Shown: positions 36,351 to 48,187, numbered from the stretch's first letter. The stretch is 64,000 nt of DNA from Leptobrachium leishanense (GCA_009667805.1 CM019072.1:35271519-35335518), one strand, 5' to 3'. Numbers and translations: made by a program. Notes: a model not told the origin generated them from the sequence alone.

Positions 36351-36842
36351 TCAAATGGTTTGCGGATACGACCCTCCAATGTAATTCGCCACATGCTCCA
36401 ATGGAGCCCATTCAGATGATCGTGGATGTGTGATCAGCTCCGGAACAAACATTGTTCGCCCCAGCGCATCTAATGGGGCTGCCTCATTCTGAGGCGAAAT
36501 GGAGCCTTCAGAGTCGCCCGGTGCCCACTCATAATCACTGGAATCTGAAAATTCGTCGCTTTTTTCAGCCTCTGAACTATAAATCTCAGAACTGCTTGAG
36601 CTCGTATCAGCTCGTCTGGCCCGTTTCCACCCACGTTTTTTGGCCTCGCGGGTAGGCATTCGCTTGCGTGACTTGTCACTCTTGCAAGTATGTTTCTTTG
36701 GCGTCTGGGATTTACCAGGCTTTTCTATAACCGTTTTTTTAGGGAGACGGCTAACTCCATCATAAGGAGTAAAGGGTACTCCACCCTCACGGGCTGACCA
36801 GTACCTGTCTGAGGTGTTTGGTCTTGCAGGTTCTGAGTTCAA
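36351..36842 (-). pseudogene. DIRS gag-like ORF fragment
   Basis: A 163-codon frame rich in Lys/Arg and then acidic Ser residues (KKRGWKRARRAD, SSSSSEIYSSEAEKSDE), upstream of the RT gene, as expected for the DIRS structural protein. Frameshifts cut it at about 36351; further gag-like sequence continues in other frames to about 35930. No enzymatic motif. Confidence 0.65.
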
Positions 36843-37139
36843 ATTTTGTCTGTCAGTATTTTATGCACTAAATACCTTTTTAAAAGTGTATTTTCAAACT
36901 TCGAGGACATAAGTGCAATAGCAGACATCACCTCCGCAGAAGCGGAGTTCTGTTTAGAAGTCATGGGGCTTTCTTCACCCGACATTGTAGAGACAGTAAC
37001 AGTGTGAAATAATCACTGAAACAATGTTGCCAGTTCCATCAGCGCGAGCCTGCAGTGTGAGGGAGCAACCTGAGGAGAAAGTCGACGCCCCTCTACAAAA
37101 TGGCACGAAACCGCGCCCCTTATGCTAAATGGCGCCGGC

Positions 37140-39190
37140 CGCTGAGTGAATAGACAATGCGGCCGTGCCCAGAAAGGAAGAAAGATGAAAGCAAACCACT
37201 GCTAAAAATGCAGCCAGAGAGCGTCCTGCTCCCTAGCAACGCGCACACCAGCTGGCGGCAACCTCCCCCTCAAGTACCGCAGATGAAAAAAACGGGACCG
37301 AGGGAATACAAAACCGGCGATAAATTGCCCCTTAAACAACAAAGAGAGAAACAGAAATATAAATATATAATATATATAAATATATAAGTTCACACGATTC
37401 AGCACTCATCCATATCGTATATAAATACTTATCTTCTGCCTCGGTGCTATATCCCAAGAGGTACATACAGAATTGCCAGAGAGAAGGGCGCACTCAAGGT
37501 CTTCATTTAAAAAATAAAAAACTTTTATTCAAAGATGCATTAAAAACCAACGTTTCGGCCTAAACATAGGCCTTTTTCAAGGTTAAAAGCAAAACCGCAT
37601 CATGTTGTATATTTATACTCTATTAAATCATTACAATAATTACAAACTTACCGAGTCAATGTTGCGCCGGCTTCGAAAACGCCCTCTCGAAACCCGCAAG
37701 TGACGTTTCGTGTTGTAAACTGCGCACGTAACTGTGGCAGATTAGACCTGTATTTCTATGTGTCTATCTGCCGGTTTATGCATATCTCCTCTCCTCCATA
37801 TAGAGTTATATTCATATTTGTGTCTGACCATTTGGTAAGTTTATCCCCGTGTTCACAGCTGAAAAGCAATCAGAAGGGTTAGCTTTCTCCCTTGGGGGGA
37901 GGAAATAACACGTAGCTGTAAAAAGGGAATTTCTTTGTACACTAACAGAGAAAATCACACCTTGGTAGCCAGGTCGGCCCCAAGAGATGGGCACACAATC
38001 TTCAAAGACAGGAAGCACATCCTTGATCTCTAAGGGGGGGGTCTGGAGGGAAGAGGGACGCCTTTAGGCAATTAAAGATTAATTGACAAGCTTACTGAGC
38101 ATGCTCTAGAGAGGGGCATTCTGGGAATTGTAGGCAAAAGCCCTGCCAGCTAGGAGGCTGGACGTAGAAAAAAGACAGCCCTATATATATTCTGAATCAA
38201 GCATGGCTCAGGGCTGATCACTTGGGATTCCTTCTAAAGAGGACTGATTTGTCCATGCTCTATCTCCAGATCCCAGGAGGCACCGATGCCAATTACTGAG
38301 TATTCCGTCGTAAGTAAGGCTCTGTGATTAACCCCTTTTTCTTTATATTTTGCTGTGTATTGTATAAGTAATTGATTTATTCTAGTCAGAAGTCATTTTA
38401 TGTAACCCAGCACTGTTATTTTTCTATCCTAAATAAACCAAAAAATATTTAAGTTTTGACTCTGGCTGATGAAATTCACGCTAACTAAGAGATTGGGAGT
38501 ATTGCTATTTGCCTTAAGCTCGGTTATATATAAGAAATTGCGTGTTGCGGTCGTCAGGAAACGGCAGGGAATTGTGGGAATTGTAGTCACTGTCCGAGTC
38601 TAGGATAGTGCGGCCGCTAAGCCCTGCGTCTCCTGTTGCAACGCGCGTAGTGTCCGTGAGGACTGGTGGCAGCGTTACTAATAGAATAAGAGAGTGAGTT
38701 CCAGGATTGTGAGAGACGTAGTTATTATGCGCTTCAGGAGAAGGCTTGTGCTGCGTTGCAATCTTGGGATCAGTATATCGCGCCCTACGTGCCTGCTGTG
38801 AGAGGTAGTGTGGCCGGGACGGGTAGAGAAGCGCGCGGAATTATCTGGGTCTAGGATAGACAGTGCGCAGCTTAACCCGGCGTCTTTGCGCAGCAGCGCA
38901 CGTAGTTGGGTCGTGACAGTAACGTCTAACTAAGGACGTGTATACTATGAAAGCATCAGCGTGAGTTGTCATAGCAACCCGATGCCTAAACAGAGACAGG
39001 GTGCCAAACTGACACCAATAGGGAGGGGGAGCACAGCGAAAAGAGGGGAATACTGGAATCGTACATTATCTAAATGGTTTACATAGTGTTATATATCATC
39101 AAAACCTTTAATAATCCTATTGAAATAGGATAAAGTGTGTGTGCTGTAGAATATATATATATATATATATCTCCTAAAGCAAATAATTGC
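37140..39190. other. 5' region of the DIRS, filled with other repeats
   Basis: No DIRS gene. 37480-37640 contains a hammerhead-like motif in a repeat beginning near GAATTGCCAGAGAGAAGGGC. 37700-38500 looks LTR-like: a CTATATATATT box near 38180, an AATAAA signal near 38435 and CTGGTGGCAGCG near 38663, but no proviral genes or second LTR were found. A TA microsatellite is at 39150-39172. The class of the LTR-like part is uncertain. Confidence 0.4.
37536..37582 (-). ncRNA. Hammerhead-like motif inside the DIRS leader
   Basis: The minus strand reads AACCTTGAAAAAGGCCTATG then TTTAGGCCGAAACGTTGG. A GGCCTA/TAGGCC stem is followed by GAAAC as in Penelope-type hammerheads, but CTGATGA is degraded to TTGAAAA, so the core is probably inactive. 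Confidence 0.3.
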
Positions 39191-39197
39191 AGTAGCA

Positions 39198-39391
39198 ATA
39201 AAGAAAAGAGGGCGTGGTTAGCGCAGTCCAGGAATTTATGCCCGCTGGTGACTGCTGATTGGCTGTTTGTACTGCCCTGTTCTTATTGGTTCTGTATACA
39301 AAAAAAAAATTCTTTGTCCCAAATTACTAACGTTATTGTATTTTTTCTTTGCTGCTATGGTTCAGTAAAGGAGAGTTTAGCATAATATTCG
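39198..39391. repeat. DIRS inverted terminal repeat, 5' end of element
   Basis: Mirror of 31121-31323 (AGGGCGTGGTTAGCGCAG, TTCTTATTGGTTCTGTATAC, CTTTGCTGCTATGGTTCAGT, TTTAGCATAATATTCG). The extension CCTCCGTGTTTTGTTGTATA outside it recurs in the internal complementary region. Confidence 0.93.
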
Positions 39392-39414
39392 CCTCCGTGT
39401 TTTGTTGTATAATC

Positions 39415-40135
39415 GACAACTCCCCTAGTATTGCAGTTTGAGAAGCTCTTCACTGGGTATTCTTCGTCTCCACTGGCATTAAAGAATGATTATTTTATGT
39501 TGTGCAATGAAGGGACATGCTTTGCATCTACCGCACTTAAAAGTGCCCTTGAGTGTAGTCTTGAGCCATTGCTGTTGGAAATCTCTTGAAGAAAAGTGGC
39601 TTTTTACAACATAATCACCGATATTCCGACAGCGTCTCGATGTAATCGAGACTTTAGGAGTCAACACTTTTTTAAGATGTTTGTCTTGTGTTGGGATCGG
39701 AAAAACGGTTGCATGTAGTTTTCACAGCTTGCCACCCTGTGTCATAAATCCCAATCAGACGTATCTTATTTTCTTCATGTCGATTGTCTTCAATCCTATT
39801 AGAGACGAATTCCTTGCTATCGCTTTGTAATGCTCGTTTAAAGGCTGCTTTTAAACAGCGGTTCGGGTAACCCTTTTCTCTGGACATGCTGTGTAAGCCT
39901 CGAGCTTTAATCTTGAATTCTTCGTCAGTGGAACACACCCGCCGTAGGCGTAAGTATTGTCGGATAGGGATTCCCTTTTTTGAGAGGAATCGGATGAAAG
40001 TGATTCCAATTTAGCAAGCTATTAGTGGCTGTAGTTTAACGATGGAGTGTTGTAGCTATTTCGCCTAGATCTGCTTTGGAGATTGTGAAATCCAGAATTT
40101 TTTTTTTTTTTTTTTTTACCATTTGCTAACCTTTA
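39415..40135 (-). pseudogene. Penelope-like element RT relic, copy 1
   Basis: Minus-strand fragments of a Penelope-like (Neptune-type) protein: VCSTVEEFKIKARGLHSM, REKGYPNRCLKAAFKRAL, PKVSITSRRCRNIGDYVV and GTFKCGRCKACPF, the cysteine-rich segment before the GIY-YIG endonuclease. The DIRS insertion and a deletion remove the endonuclease part, which persists in copy 2 (53999-54112). Several frameshifts. Confidence 0.85.
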
Positions 40136-40160
40136 CTCAGGATGGTGGGAAAAACATGTT

Positions 40161-40758
40161 GGCTCCTATTACATTCTTCACGCAAAAATTTATTTTTGCG
40201 CGCAGCGTTATCGCTCGAAAATTAACGGTGGTATTACAATCCTCGCGCATTTTCTCATCCATCTGAAAATAACATTTGTAAAAACGACGCGCAAAACGAA
40301 GAGTAATACGCGCGCAGTAACGTAATGCACATAAATAAGTGTGCAATCAGAATTAAGAACCTTAATTGACATCAATTTACCTTAATTGACTCACTTAGAT
40401 TTACTTTGACAGGCGCAAAAACTTGAGTATACATGCTGCAGCAATAATAAAAACACGCACGATTTCACAATTTTGTTTGGGTATGTGTAGAATGTGTAAC
40501 TATACTGTGCTGTATTTTTTTTTTGTGCTGGTGTTTTTCGTTTCGGCCAGAATGTTCCGATTTGCAGTTACCTCCAGCTTTTCAAAGACGTTAAAATTAT
40601 GCGCGCAAACGTCGTTCGTAAAAAGATGCGCATCGATTGTAATACCATCCGCGTACCAGCGCACGAACGCATTTGCACTGACAATGTTAAGTATAGGACG
40701 CGCACAGTTCATCACGCTCGCGCAGGTCCATCCGCGTTAAACGATAACGTGCATTACG
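40161..40758. mobile_element. GGCYCCTATTACATTC MITE, truncated at the tandem junction
   Basis: The left end GGCTCCTATTACATTCTTCA matches the complete MITE at 55195-55869. The sequence stays colinear with that copy until about 40758, where it meets the RT segment of a LINE. The right end is missing. This junction marks where copy 1 stops and copy 2 starts. Confidence 0.8.
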
Positions 40759-40784
40759 TGATTATTATCAATCCTCAAACTATT

Positions 40785-42225
40785 TAACCCCAGATCAATC
40801 CGGCTTTTGCCCAAATCACTCGACTACAACCGCCCTTTTAAAAGTTTGCAATGATACCCAAGCTGGCATGGAACAAGGAGACCTAACTGGAGCCATCTTC
40901 CTTGATTTTGCCAAGGCCTTTGACACAGTAGACCATGGGGTCCTATTAAAAAAACCTTAAAAACTCTGGTATTAGCGATCACACGCTAAGTTTCAATCGT
41001 ATATATGTATCCAACCGATCACAACATGTGTCTATTTCTGGCAGCTCCTCCCTCCCCCTCCCAGTCACGTGTGGAGTACCTCAAGGCTCGATACTCGGCC
41101 CCCTGCTATTCACGATATTCATAAATGATCTGCCCAACGTCTGCAAAGCCTCAACTGTACACATGTACACAGATGACACCGTAATCTATACCAGCAAACC
41201 AAATCTCCCACAGCTGGAGGCTCTGCTGCAAGAACAATTCACAGAGGTAGAAACGTGGATTGCAGATAACAAACTTTTCTTAAATACTGACAAAACTGTA
41301 ACGATACTCTTTGGAATAGCACCTAAACTACACAAATTGCAAAATCCCCATCTATGTGTCAGGACAAAATCAAATGACACGCTGACCAGTCCCTTCTCTC
41401 AAATATCTAGGTATGTGGTTAGACCCAAATCTATCCTTTGGCCCGAACATCGAAAAACTCTCAACTAAACTTTACCCCAAACTAGGTGCCCTGTACAACA
41501 ACAAATCCTGCCTGAGCCCCGAGGTAAGAAAGCAGATTGTACAACAAATGCTTATGCCAGCCATTGAATACGGAGATGTAGTGTATGCAGCTGCCCCGCA
41601 AACACACCTTCAGAAACTTACTACATTGTATAACTCATTCTGTCGCTTTGTGCTACAATGTAACTACATGACCCACTACTGTGACATGTTAAAAGAGCTA
41701 AACTGGCCGTCACTGGAATCTAGACGCACTCTTCACCTTTCCAACCTGGTGTTTAAGAGCTTTTCTGGGAAGCTACCACCCTACCTGAATAGGCTGCTTC
41801 CCCTAGCAGTTCCCTCATCCTATAACCTCCGATCCAGGACCAGCACCTTACTTGCAATACCACAATACAAAAAGAGGCTCGATCCTCATTTTCCTACAGA
41901 GCACCACAATTATGGAATAACCTCCCAGAAGCCATCAAATCTTCCCCCAGTCTAAAGTCAATCAAGAGCTCCGTATTAACATACCTCGGTACAGAATGCA
42001 CCTGTAAACATGTAACATAGTGACTATATTACTTACATATTTATTTTCTGTGTTTAATTTGTATATCTGTGTTTTGATTCTAATATCTTGCATTTATTAC
42101 TTTGTATTTCTGTAACGACTGTAAAATTTTAATGTTCTTGAACCCGAGACATACTTGAAAACGAGAGAAATCTCAATGTATCCTTCCTGGTAAAATACTT
42201 TGCAAATAAATAAATAATTCAACCA
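40785..42225 (+). pseudogene. CR1/L2/Rex1-group LINE RT and 3' end, start of copy 2
   Basis: RT domain in pieces: LTPDQSGFCPNHSTTTALL, GAIFLDFAKAFDTVDHGVLL (catalytic Asp in AFDTVDH), a stop, then CGVPQGSILGPLLFTIFIND and MYTDDTVIYTS (the catalytic Y-x-D-D box as Y-T-D-D), and the C-terminal YGDVVYAAAPQ, LESRRTLHLSNLVFKSFSGK and SYNLRSR. The 3' UTR (41945-42225) equals 19202-19480 of copy 1. It lacks exactly the upstream endonuclease part that copy 1 retains. Confidence 0.92.
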
Positions 42226-42369
42226 CAATGACCATTTCTGCATCATGGTCATCGTCCTATTCAGTATAGAAGTCATCGGCAAGACAAGCAGTAACAACTT
42301 TGGTGAATTTTTAATTCAAAATGTTTTGATTTTGATAAGCCAGCAGTGTTACAACAGAAACAAAGACCG

Positions 42370-43380
42370 CACAGCCACAAAAGACTGCACAGGGACAATA
42401 GTCACACAGGACTAAGACTACAGAGTGACATCAATGTGTGAGCAGGAAAAGCTACACAAAAAGAAGGTAGGGTAGAGGGGACAACACAAAACTTCTACAA
42501 CACGGACCTGCAGATGGTGAGCAAAAAAAAGGGGGTGGGGAACGGCATCAGCCTTTTCCGTGATGTTCCTGGTTCAATCCCGGAGGAGGCCACGGAAGGA
42601 TAATGTCACGAGGCCCAGGAGCCCTAGGGCCATAGATGGCAGACAGAGCCATGGTGAGTGCCACAGTGGCGCACCCTGGAGCAGCAGGAGTAATGCCAAA
42701 CCCAAAAACAAAAGCAAAGAAAAAAGAGAAATAAAAGTCGGAAGGGTACACCATCAGCGGCCGGGTAAGTGTCAACAAAAAGACTAGTGCCCACGAGGGG
42801 TGTAAAGCGGAAGGGGGTAAAAACAAGTAGAAAACTCTTCCATTTTCAATGGGAGATGCCATCTGGAAAATAGACGACCAAAAATGGAGTCATCACAGCC
42901 GATAGTAGACAGCGAGGGGGGGTGTCATAAATCAGGAAAAGGGAGCGAAGTATAGCCAAGGATCAATAGCCAGTGAAGGGAGAAGAATAGGTCCCCGTTG
43001 TAAAGAGTCAGCCAGTGTCCAACAAAATAACAAGGCACCCAGCAGGGAAACTCCGCGTCCCGACAGAGTTGTGCTCTGTCACAGCAGCGTTGCCATCCAC
43101 CAGCACTCCATTAACTGCCATCCATCCAGCATGTGTATTATGCCCGAATCTGGCGGCCTCCCCAGCGGAAGAGGTGCGCCTCCCGGAACTTAATTCGCAG
43201 CTTCTCGGGCCCTCTACCCCTGCCGGGGCATTCAGGACCTCTCCCGGTCGTGTCAGAGGCGACAGCTCTACCTCTGCAAGGATGGACGCCGTCCGTGGGT
43301 CGGCAGCTTTGATTATAGGCCAGTGGCTTGACTATGGTGGAGCAAGTACGGCTAAACTAAAGAAATTCACTATTATGGGG
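42370..43380 (-). repeat. Non-LTR-type repeat in copy 2
   Basis: Counterpart of 19640-20580, retaining an extra GGCCCAGGAGCCCTAGGGCC block that links it to 7410-7440. Frames such as 43015-43407 have no recognisable domain. Confidence 0.45.
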
Positions 43381-45041
43381 AGCTGCTGCCTCGGTAGTTC
43401 CAAATAATTTTCACTGTTCTTTTCCACCGTTTTGCTGAAGTTATTTATTGTAGGTTATTTCACTGTAGTTTCCGCTGGTGTTTATGTCGGAGTTCTCCCA
43501 CATTGTTTTTACTGTTGTTTCTTTCAGAGTTCAGTGGAAAGCGCCTCTTTAAAATTACCGAGGTGTCTTCACCTTCAGTGCTGTTGCAAAGAATTATAAA
43601 ACAATGGCAAATGGAGCATAGTGACTGTTGAAGCTTTCTATATGGTGGTTCCACTGTTCAGTGTTGTTTGCAGGAGCTGCACCTCGCACTGCTGAATTCT
43701 GCTTATCTTGATGGCCGAAGCTCACCCTAGTTGCAACAAATACAATTTTTTGCAGAGACCTCTGCTATATCCCAGTTAAGGTCTGTCTCCCTATGACAGA
43801 TCTCAGTACCCTGACAGGTATGATTATATCAAATATAAACACATGGCAAAAGTTCCTAGGACACTGGGATCTCTGGAAATACGTGAGAAGTTAAAACATA
43901 ACTTTTACTAAGTATCAAGAGTAAAAAGTCACACTAGGGTGGTAACACAATCATGACAAACACATATATATATGATGCTCTGTGTATATCCAGCCAAGCT
44001 GCGTGAATACCGAATGGGGTAGGTTTGTATAAGTAGATGGATAGTATCTAGGAGGTACAGAATGAAAACGGGCCTTCAAGGGTCCGTGGCTATAGGACAG
44101 AGAGAGGAAATGGCTGGCAACCTATCATATCTATAACATAATTGCTGCAACAGCAGCCTTGGAAACACAGAGTGGTATATGGTATAAAGCGATCTGTGAG
44201 CGCTCCCAAATGTGTGAATCAGAAATGAACTCCAACAGGGCATGCTGGTATCAGGAAAGGCAAACAGAGCAAAGAAATTTTAAAAGAAGGCACTCCTAGC
44301 TCTACGTGTTTCGCCAAACCGGCGTCATCAGGAGCTTAGTGACCTGCAGCTCAGAAGACAGTCTGTCATTTCTGTGCTTAGCTTTACTAAACACTATTAT
44401 GAGATACAATGTTATTCTATTTAAATATAAACATATTCCTGAGACAAGGGTAGGCTGGGAGTCTAATCTTCTCAACAGATAAGATACACATGGACCAGAC
44501 GATAGACAGACAATAACATTCTTGCATAACCCAGATTACACAAACATTATGCACACGAGATGCCTGTATGCCAAGTCCAAAGCTACTTACGTCACACTCC
44601 CACCCTGGTCTTTTCCACTTGACTATTTTGTCCATAATTCTGATATTTATATTGATTCTCCACCAAATTGTCTGCTTAGTGAACAGCCATTTGTAGTATG
44701 TGCCATGTAGCTGCAATCTGCTTCCAAGCAGCTCCATGCCCGATTTATCAATGGAACTGAAGGCCTGGTATCCTTCTGTAAAGTCACCACCAAGTGGACG
44801 ACTTTAGTAATGGCGAGTAATAAAAGTCAACGTGTTGACGTGTCGAGTACCTACTAGAATAGAATAGCTTCAAGCATACAATACTGTGGTTTGGATCAAA
44901 GATCACCAAGGCTTGTTCGGAAAAGCTATGCTACTGCTGTTTCATTAGATGTTCATCTAGTTTCAGTCAATTAAAACTTCTGTGAACAACGGTACCATAG
45001 GAATGTAGTAAAATAGTTTAACTTAGACTCATTACCTCACA
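43381..45041. other. Duplicated intron stretch of copy 2
   Basis: Colinear with 20581-22663 apart from the indel near 43820. It contains the second hammerhead-like motif (44296-44338, minus strand). No gene. Confidence 0.5.
44296..44338 (-). ncRNA. Hammerhead-ribozyme-like motif, copy 2
   Basis: The minus strand reads AGCTCCTGATGACGCCGGTT then TGGCGAAACACGTAGAGCTA. The core CTGATGA and GAAAC are identical to copy 1; two differences fall at the stem edges (T to C after CTGATGA, A to T in the distal arm). Function unproven. Confidence 0.35.
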
Positions 45042-46529
45042 CAGGGCCGGTTTAACATAGGGGCTGATGGAGCAGCAGCTCCAGTCCCATGCCCCAGAAT
45101 AGGCCCAGAGAAAGAATAACTATGCATTGATGGGCATTTGTACCCCATTCTCTTCGACTCCATAGCAGATACAGGGTCATGTGAGGTATCACTGGAAAGG
45201 CCAGAGCATGACCGTTCCAATGATAAACACAACCTGGTCAGGTTTGCTAACAGTAAAAAAATAAAATAATAATAAATATCTCTAAGGCTAGGGTCAGACT
45301 GAGGCAGTGCGAACGCGCGTGCAGGCGCACTTAATCACGGCCGCACTAGCAGCAGATGCCAGGCAATGACGGCCAATATACGAAGTACGGTCGCACAAAA
45401 GTCCGGCTGCGCAACGCAAGTGGAAAATGAACGCATTTTGTCGAGAACGTTAAACCACTAGTACTGACGTACAGAGTGCGCTGCGTCCGCTAGCGGCGTG
45501 TGTGTGTGAATTGGAGATGTCAGACGCTGCTAATGTCCGGCCAACATAACGTCCAGACACAAAAAGAGTTTTATTGATGATCCGTACAAAATCACGGATG
45601 AAAATGCGCATCGTATGACCGCTATTGCGTATTCCGTGAAAAAATACGTCCATTCTTCGAACGCACATTTTCACGGACAACGTGAAAATGCGTTAGTCTG
45701 ACCCTAGCCTAACACGGCTATATTTTTCACTTTTCAATTATAAAGTGAAAATTCATGCTGCACTAATTCACCAACTTGTTTCCCATGCCACAAGCAAGTG
45801 TGGAGGTGATGGCGCAATCCGTTATTACGAATTGTTAGGTTTTTGATGTAAACCACCACACTGCAGCGAAGAGCACTGGGGGGACTTTGGAACCCTGCGT
45901 CACTAATCTTTACACCTCAAAAGGTCACGTGAGGTTTCATTGGACAGGGCAGAGTCTGGCCTTTGCTTTGTTACCAAACATGAAACTGTAAAATCTTAAA
46001 AGAAGAAAAAAAACAACCTTTTCTTATTTATAGTTCCAAAGCGATGGCGTTGTCCATTTGTCACGTAATAAAATTAGCAATACCTCTGCCGTTACTCACC
46101 TTCTAATTTCAAACGCTGGGAGCAAGCCAGTGTTTTATACATAGTCATATTGATCATAAAACCCCATCCTCCAAAACACAAGGGAAATATTTCATTTTTT
46201 AACTTTTTTTTTTTGGTTAAAATTTTATATTTTCTCAAAAAATGCAGTAACACGTTCCCATTTCATTTTATTTATTTATTTATTTTTACAAGAATTTCCT
46301 ATATAATATATAACCACAAAGGTTTGGATGCTGAAATGTGAAAAAATTATTTTACAAGCTGTAAATGATAGATACTGTGTGAGAAAATTTTCATTCAGAT
46401 TTCAGTCTGGTTAGATATACCCGTATCTGTACTATTAAATAAGCTAAAATATGTTTTCATTTCACTAAATTCCAGAAAAAGGCACCAAAACCTTCAGCTC
46501 CAGCCCATAGAGATCTTAATCCGGCCCTG
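45042..46529. mobile_element. hAT-type MITE in copy 2, with nested insertion
   Basis: Same insertion as 22664-23729, with the same ACCTCACA target duplications (45034-45041, 46530-46537). It is longer because of the Harbinger-like MITE at 45286-45711. Confidence 0.92.
45286..45711. mobile_element. Harbinger-like MITE, copy-2-specific
   Basis: The ends GGCTAGGGTCAGACTGAGGC and GTTAGTCTGACCCTAGCC are inverted repeats. TAA precedes and follows the element. Copy 1 shows the empty site CTCTAACACGG near 22905. Non-coding and CpG-rich. Confidence 0.93.
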
Positions 46530-47917
46530 ACCTCACAAACTCCAGCCACTGAGTGCATCGAAGCACATATTGTTATACAGGAGAGCTGCTCATTATTTGT
46601 GCAGCATTATTATATATATTTTGTCTCTTTGGGATGGTTTGTAAGTGACCAGTGATACTTGGTTGGAAATCATCCGTGAGAGTGATTCTTTCAAGATTAA
46701 GGCCTGTGTATATGTGCGTGAGAATCCCCCTACGGAACACTATTTCTCTGGGAGAATTGATTTTGCTTCTATTTTTTGTATCTTTTTGGAGGCGCGTCAC
46801 TTTTTTACTTTTGGTTTACAGTTACTGTGTCGTATAGCGCTGCTATTTATTGCTCCATTGTAGCAAAGTAACTTTTTTTACTCGCCGTTACTACAGCTAC
46901 TACTATTAGGGAAATAATTAAGAAAAAAAGATTCAGAAGCCGAACAGTATTTAAAGAACAGAAACATGTCAGTATTTAAGTATTTTAGGGTCTCGGTTTC
47001 CGGGGGTGTCAGCTCCTGTGTGTGTAATGTATAGTTTTTGTGCTGCTGAGGCGTTGGTGCAAATGACTCTCGGATACAGAATTAGGGATAAGAGCGGTGC
47101 TGGTTTTATTATAGTACAGCATAGCAAGCTGCTGAATGACTGTTGTTCACAGAGAGGCCAACTGCCAACTGACTCAGACAGTGCAGCGGTCACCAGACAA
47201 TTTGAACACTGGCATATGATTGGTTAATAAATACATAGAAGGCAAAAAAACCCAGTCTGAAGCGCTCGCCAATATGCAACACACTGGGAAAAAATTCCTT
47301 CTTGAATACATATGCAAATAATAAACTGTGATGCTCTATGAACCAGCTCATCCCTGGAATCCTGTGGGAAGAAGAGAATGGAGGGGTTACATGTGAACGT
47401 TATATCTGAAAACAAACCCAGGTGCCCCCATAACATGATCACTGCTCCTTTTATTCCCCCCACAATGGCCGATCTCAGACGAAATGACCCCGGGGTCTGC
47501 TCAGACTGAGACTCACACAGCAGGTATATTGTGTGTTTAAATGGACGTTCCACCCCAAAAGGATGATATAATTCCCAATATTATAATGCCGTGTCTCACC
47601 TCCAACAACCACTTTCTGACCCGAAACAAGAGGGAAAATGTGTCCTATTATCAGATACATTTAGCCATGTTATGCTCAGTGACTTTCCACGGAATGTGTG
47701 TCATGATGTACATTGTAACCCCCTCTTTTCCTTGTAACCCCTCACTCACCTGGTGGAAAGATCCCGGATATGTAGGGCTTATCACCTCGTTCCGGTGAGA
47801 CGGGACCACGGGCACGACCTGTGACACAGAGAAGGAAAGAGACTGTCTTGATCCAAAAATCCCAGATATAAAGATAAACATTTCACTTCAGTAACTTGCT
47901 GTGTGAAGGACACTTAC

Positions 47918-48187
47918 TGCTTCCGGGTCCAGAGCTCGAGATGAGGTTTCTCCATCTGTTCCAGGTCAAGGCTCCATACGAGGAACTCGCTGGACACTGC
48001 AGGGAACAGAAAACACATTGACCTTCAAATGATTCACCTGTTAGACTAAACGTTACTCATCACAGCAGTAGAAAGGCCTCACACCGACAGATTTCCAATT
48101 CCATAAATCACTGAGCTTACCGGATGGAGAGTCTTCGGCGGCCTTCACAATGCAGGAATCCCCGACGTTTAAACGTTCCTGGGAGAC
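47918..48187 (-). other. Possible downstream exons of the SPRTN-like gene, copy 2
   Basis: Counterparts of 25119-25388: 48187-48121 and 47996-47918, with the same splice-like borders. The one difference seen (GTT to GTC, valine) is synonymous in the SPRTN-consistent frame. As in copy 1, a TGA precedes the first donor. Confidence 0.35.

Larger units (their letters stand above)
31113..39414 (-). mobile_element. DIRS-type tyrosine-recombinase retrotransposon
   Basis: About 7.1 kb of DIRS sequence plus a nested 1.2-kb hAT element. Inverted terminal repeats of about 200 bp lie at 31121-31323 and 39198-39391. The order on the minus strand is gag-like ORF, RT/RNase H/methyltransferase-like ORF, then tyrosine recombinase, which is the DIRS-1 arrangement. 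The paralogous empty site is at 54121-54130 (GAGATC/GACAAC). No target duplication is made; only ATC is shared at the two junctions, fitting recombinase-mediated integration of a circle. Frameshifts in gag and pol make it inactive. Its 5' part (37.1-39.2 kb) is filled by other repeats. Confidence 0.95.
19202..40758. repeat. Tandem segmental duplication, copy 1
   Basis: From the LINE 3' end onward this block is colinear with copy 2 (about 41945-55740), including a hAT element, the SPRTN-like ORF and a Penelope-like relic. Around the ORF the offset is constant at 22799 bp with only a few substitutions over about 2.5 kb; elsewhere the copies differ by more substitutions and indels. Copy 1 is longer because of a Tc1/mariner element and a DIRS element absent from copy 2, and lacks about 0.76 kb corresponding to 53332-54094. 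Its right edge lies inside the MITE starting at 40161. Confidence 0.93.

Noticed and set aside
37700..38950. A complete endogenous retrovirus
   Set aside because: Only LTR-like signals (TATA-like box, AATAAA, GGTGGCAGCG word); no gag, pol or env frame and no second LTR.
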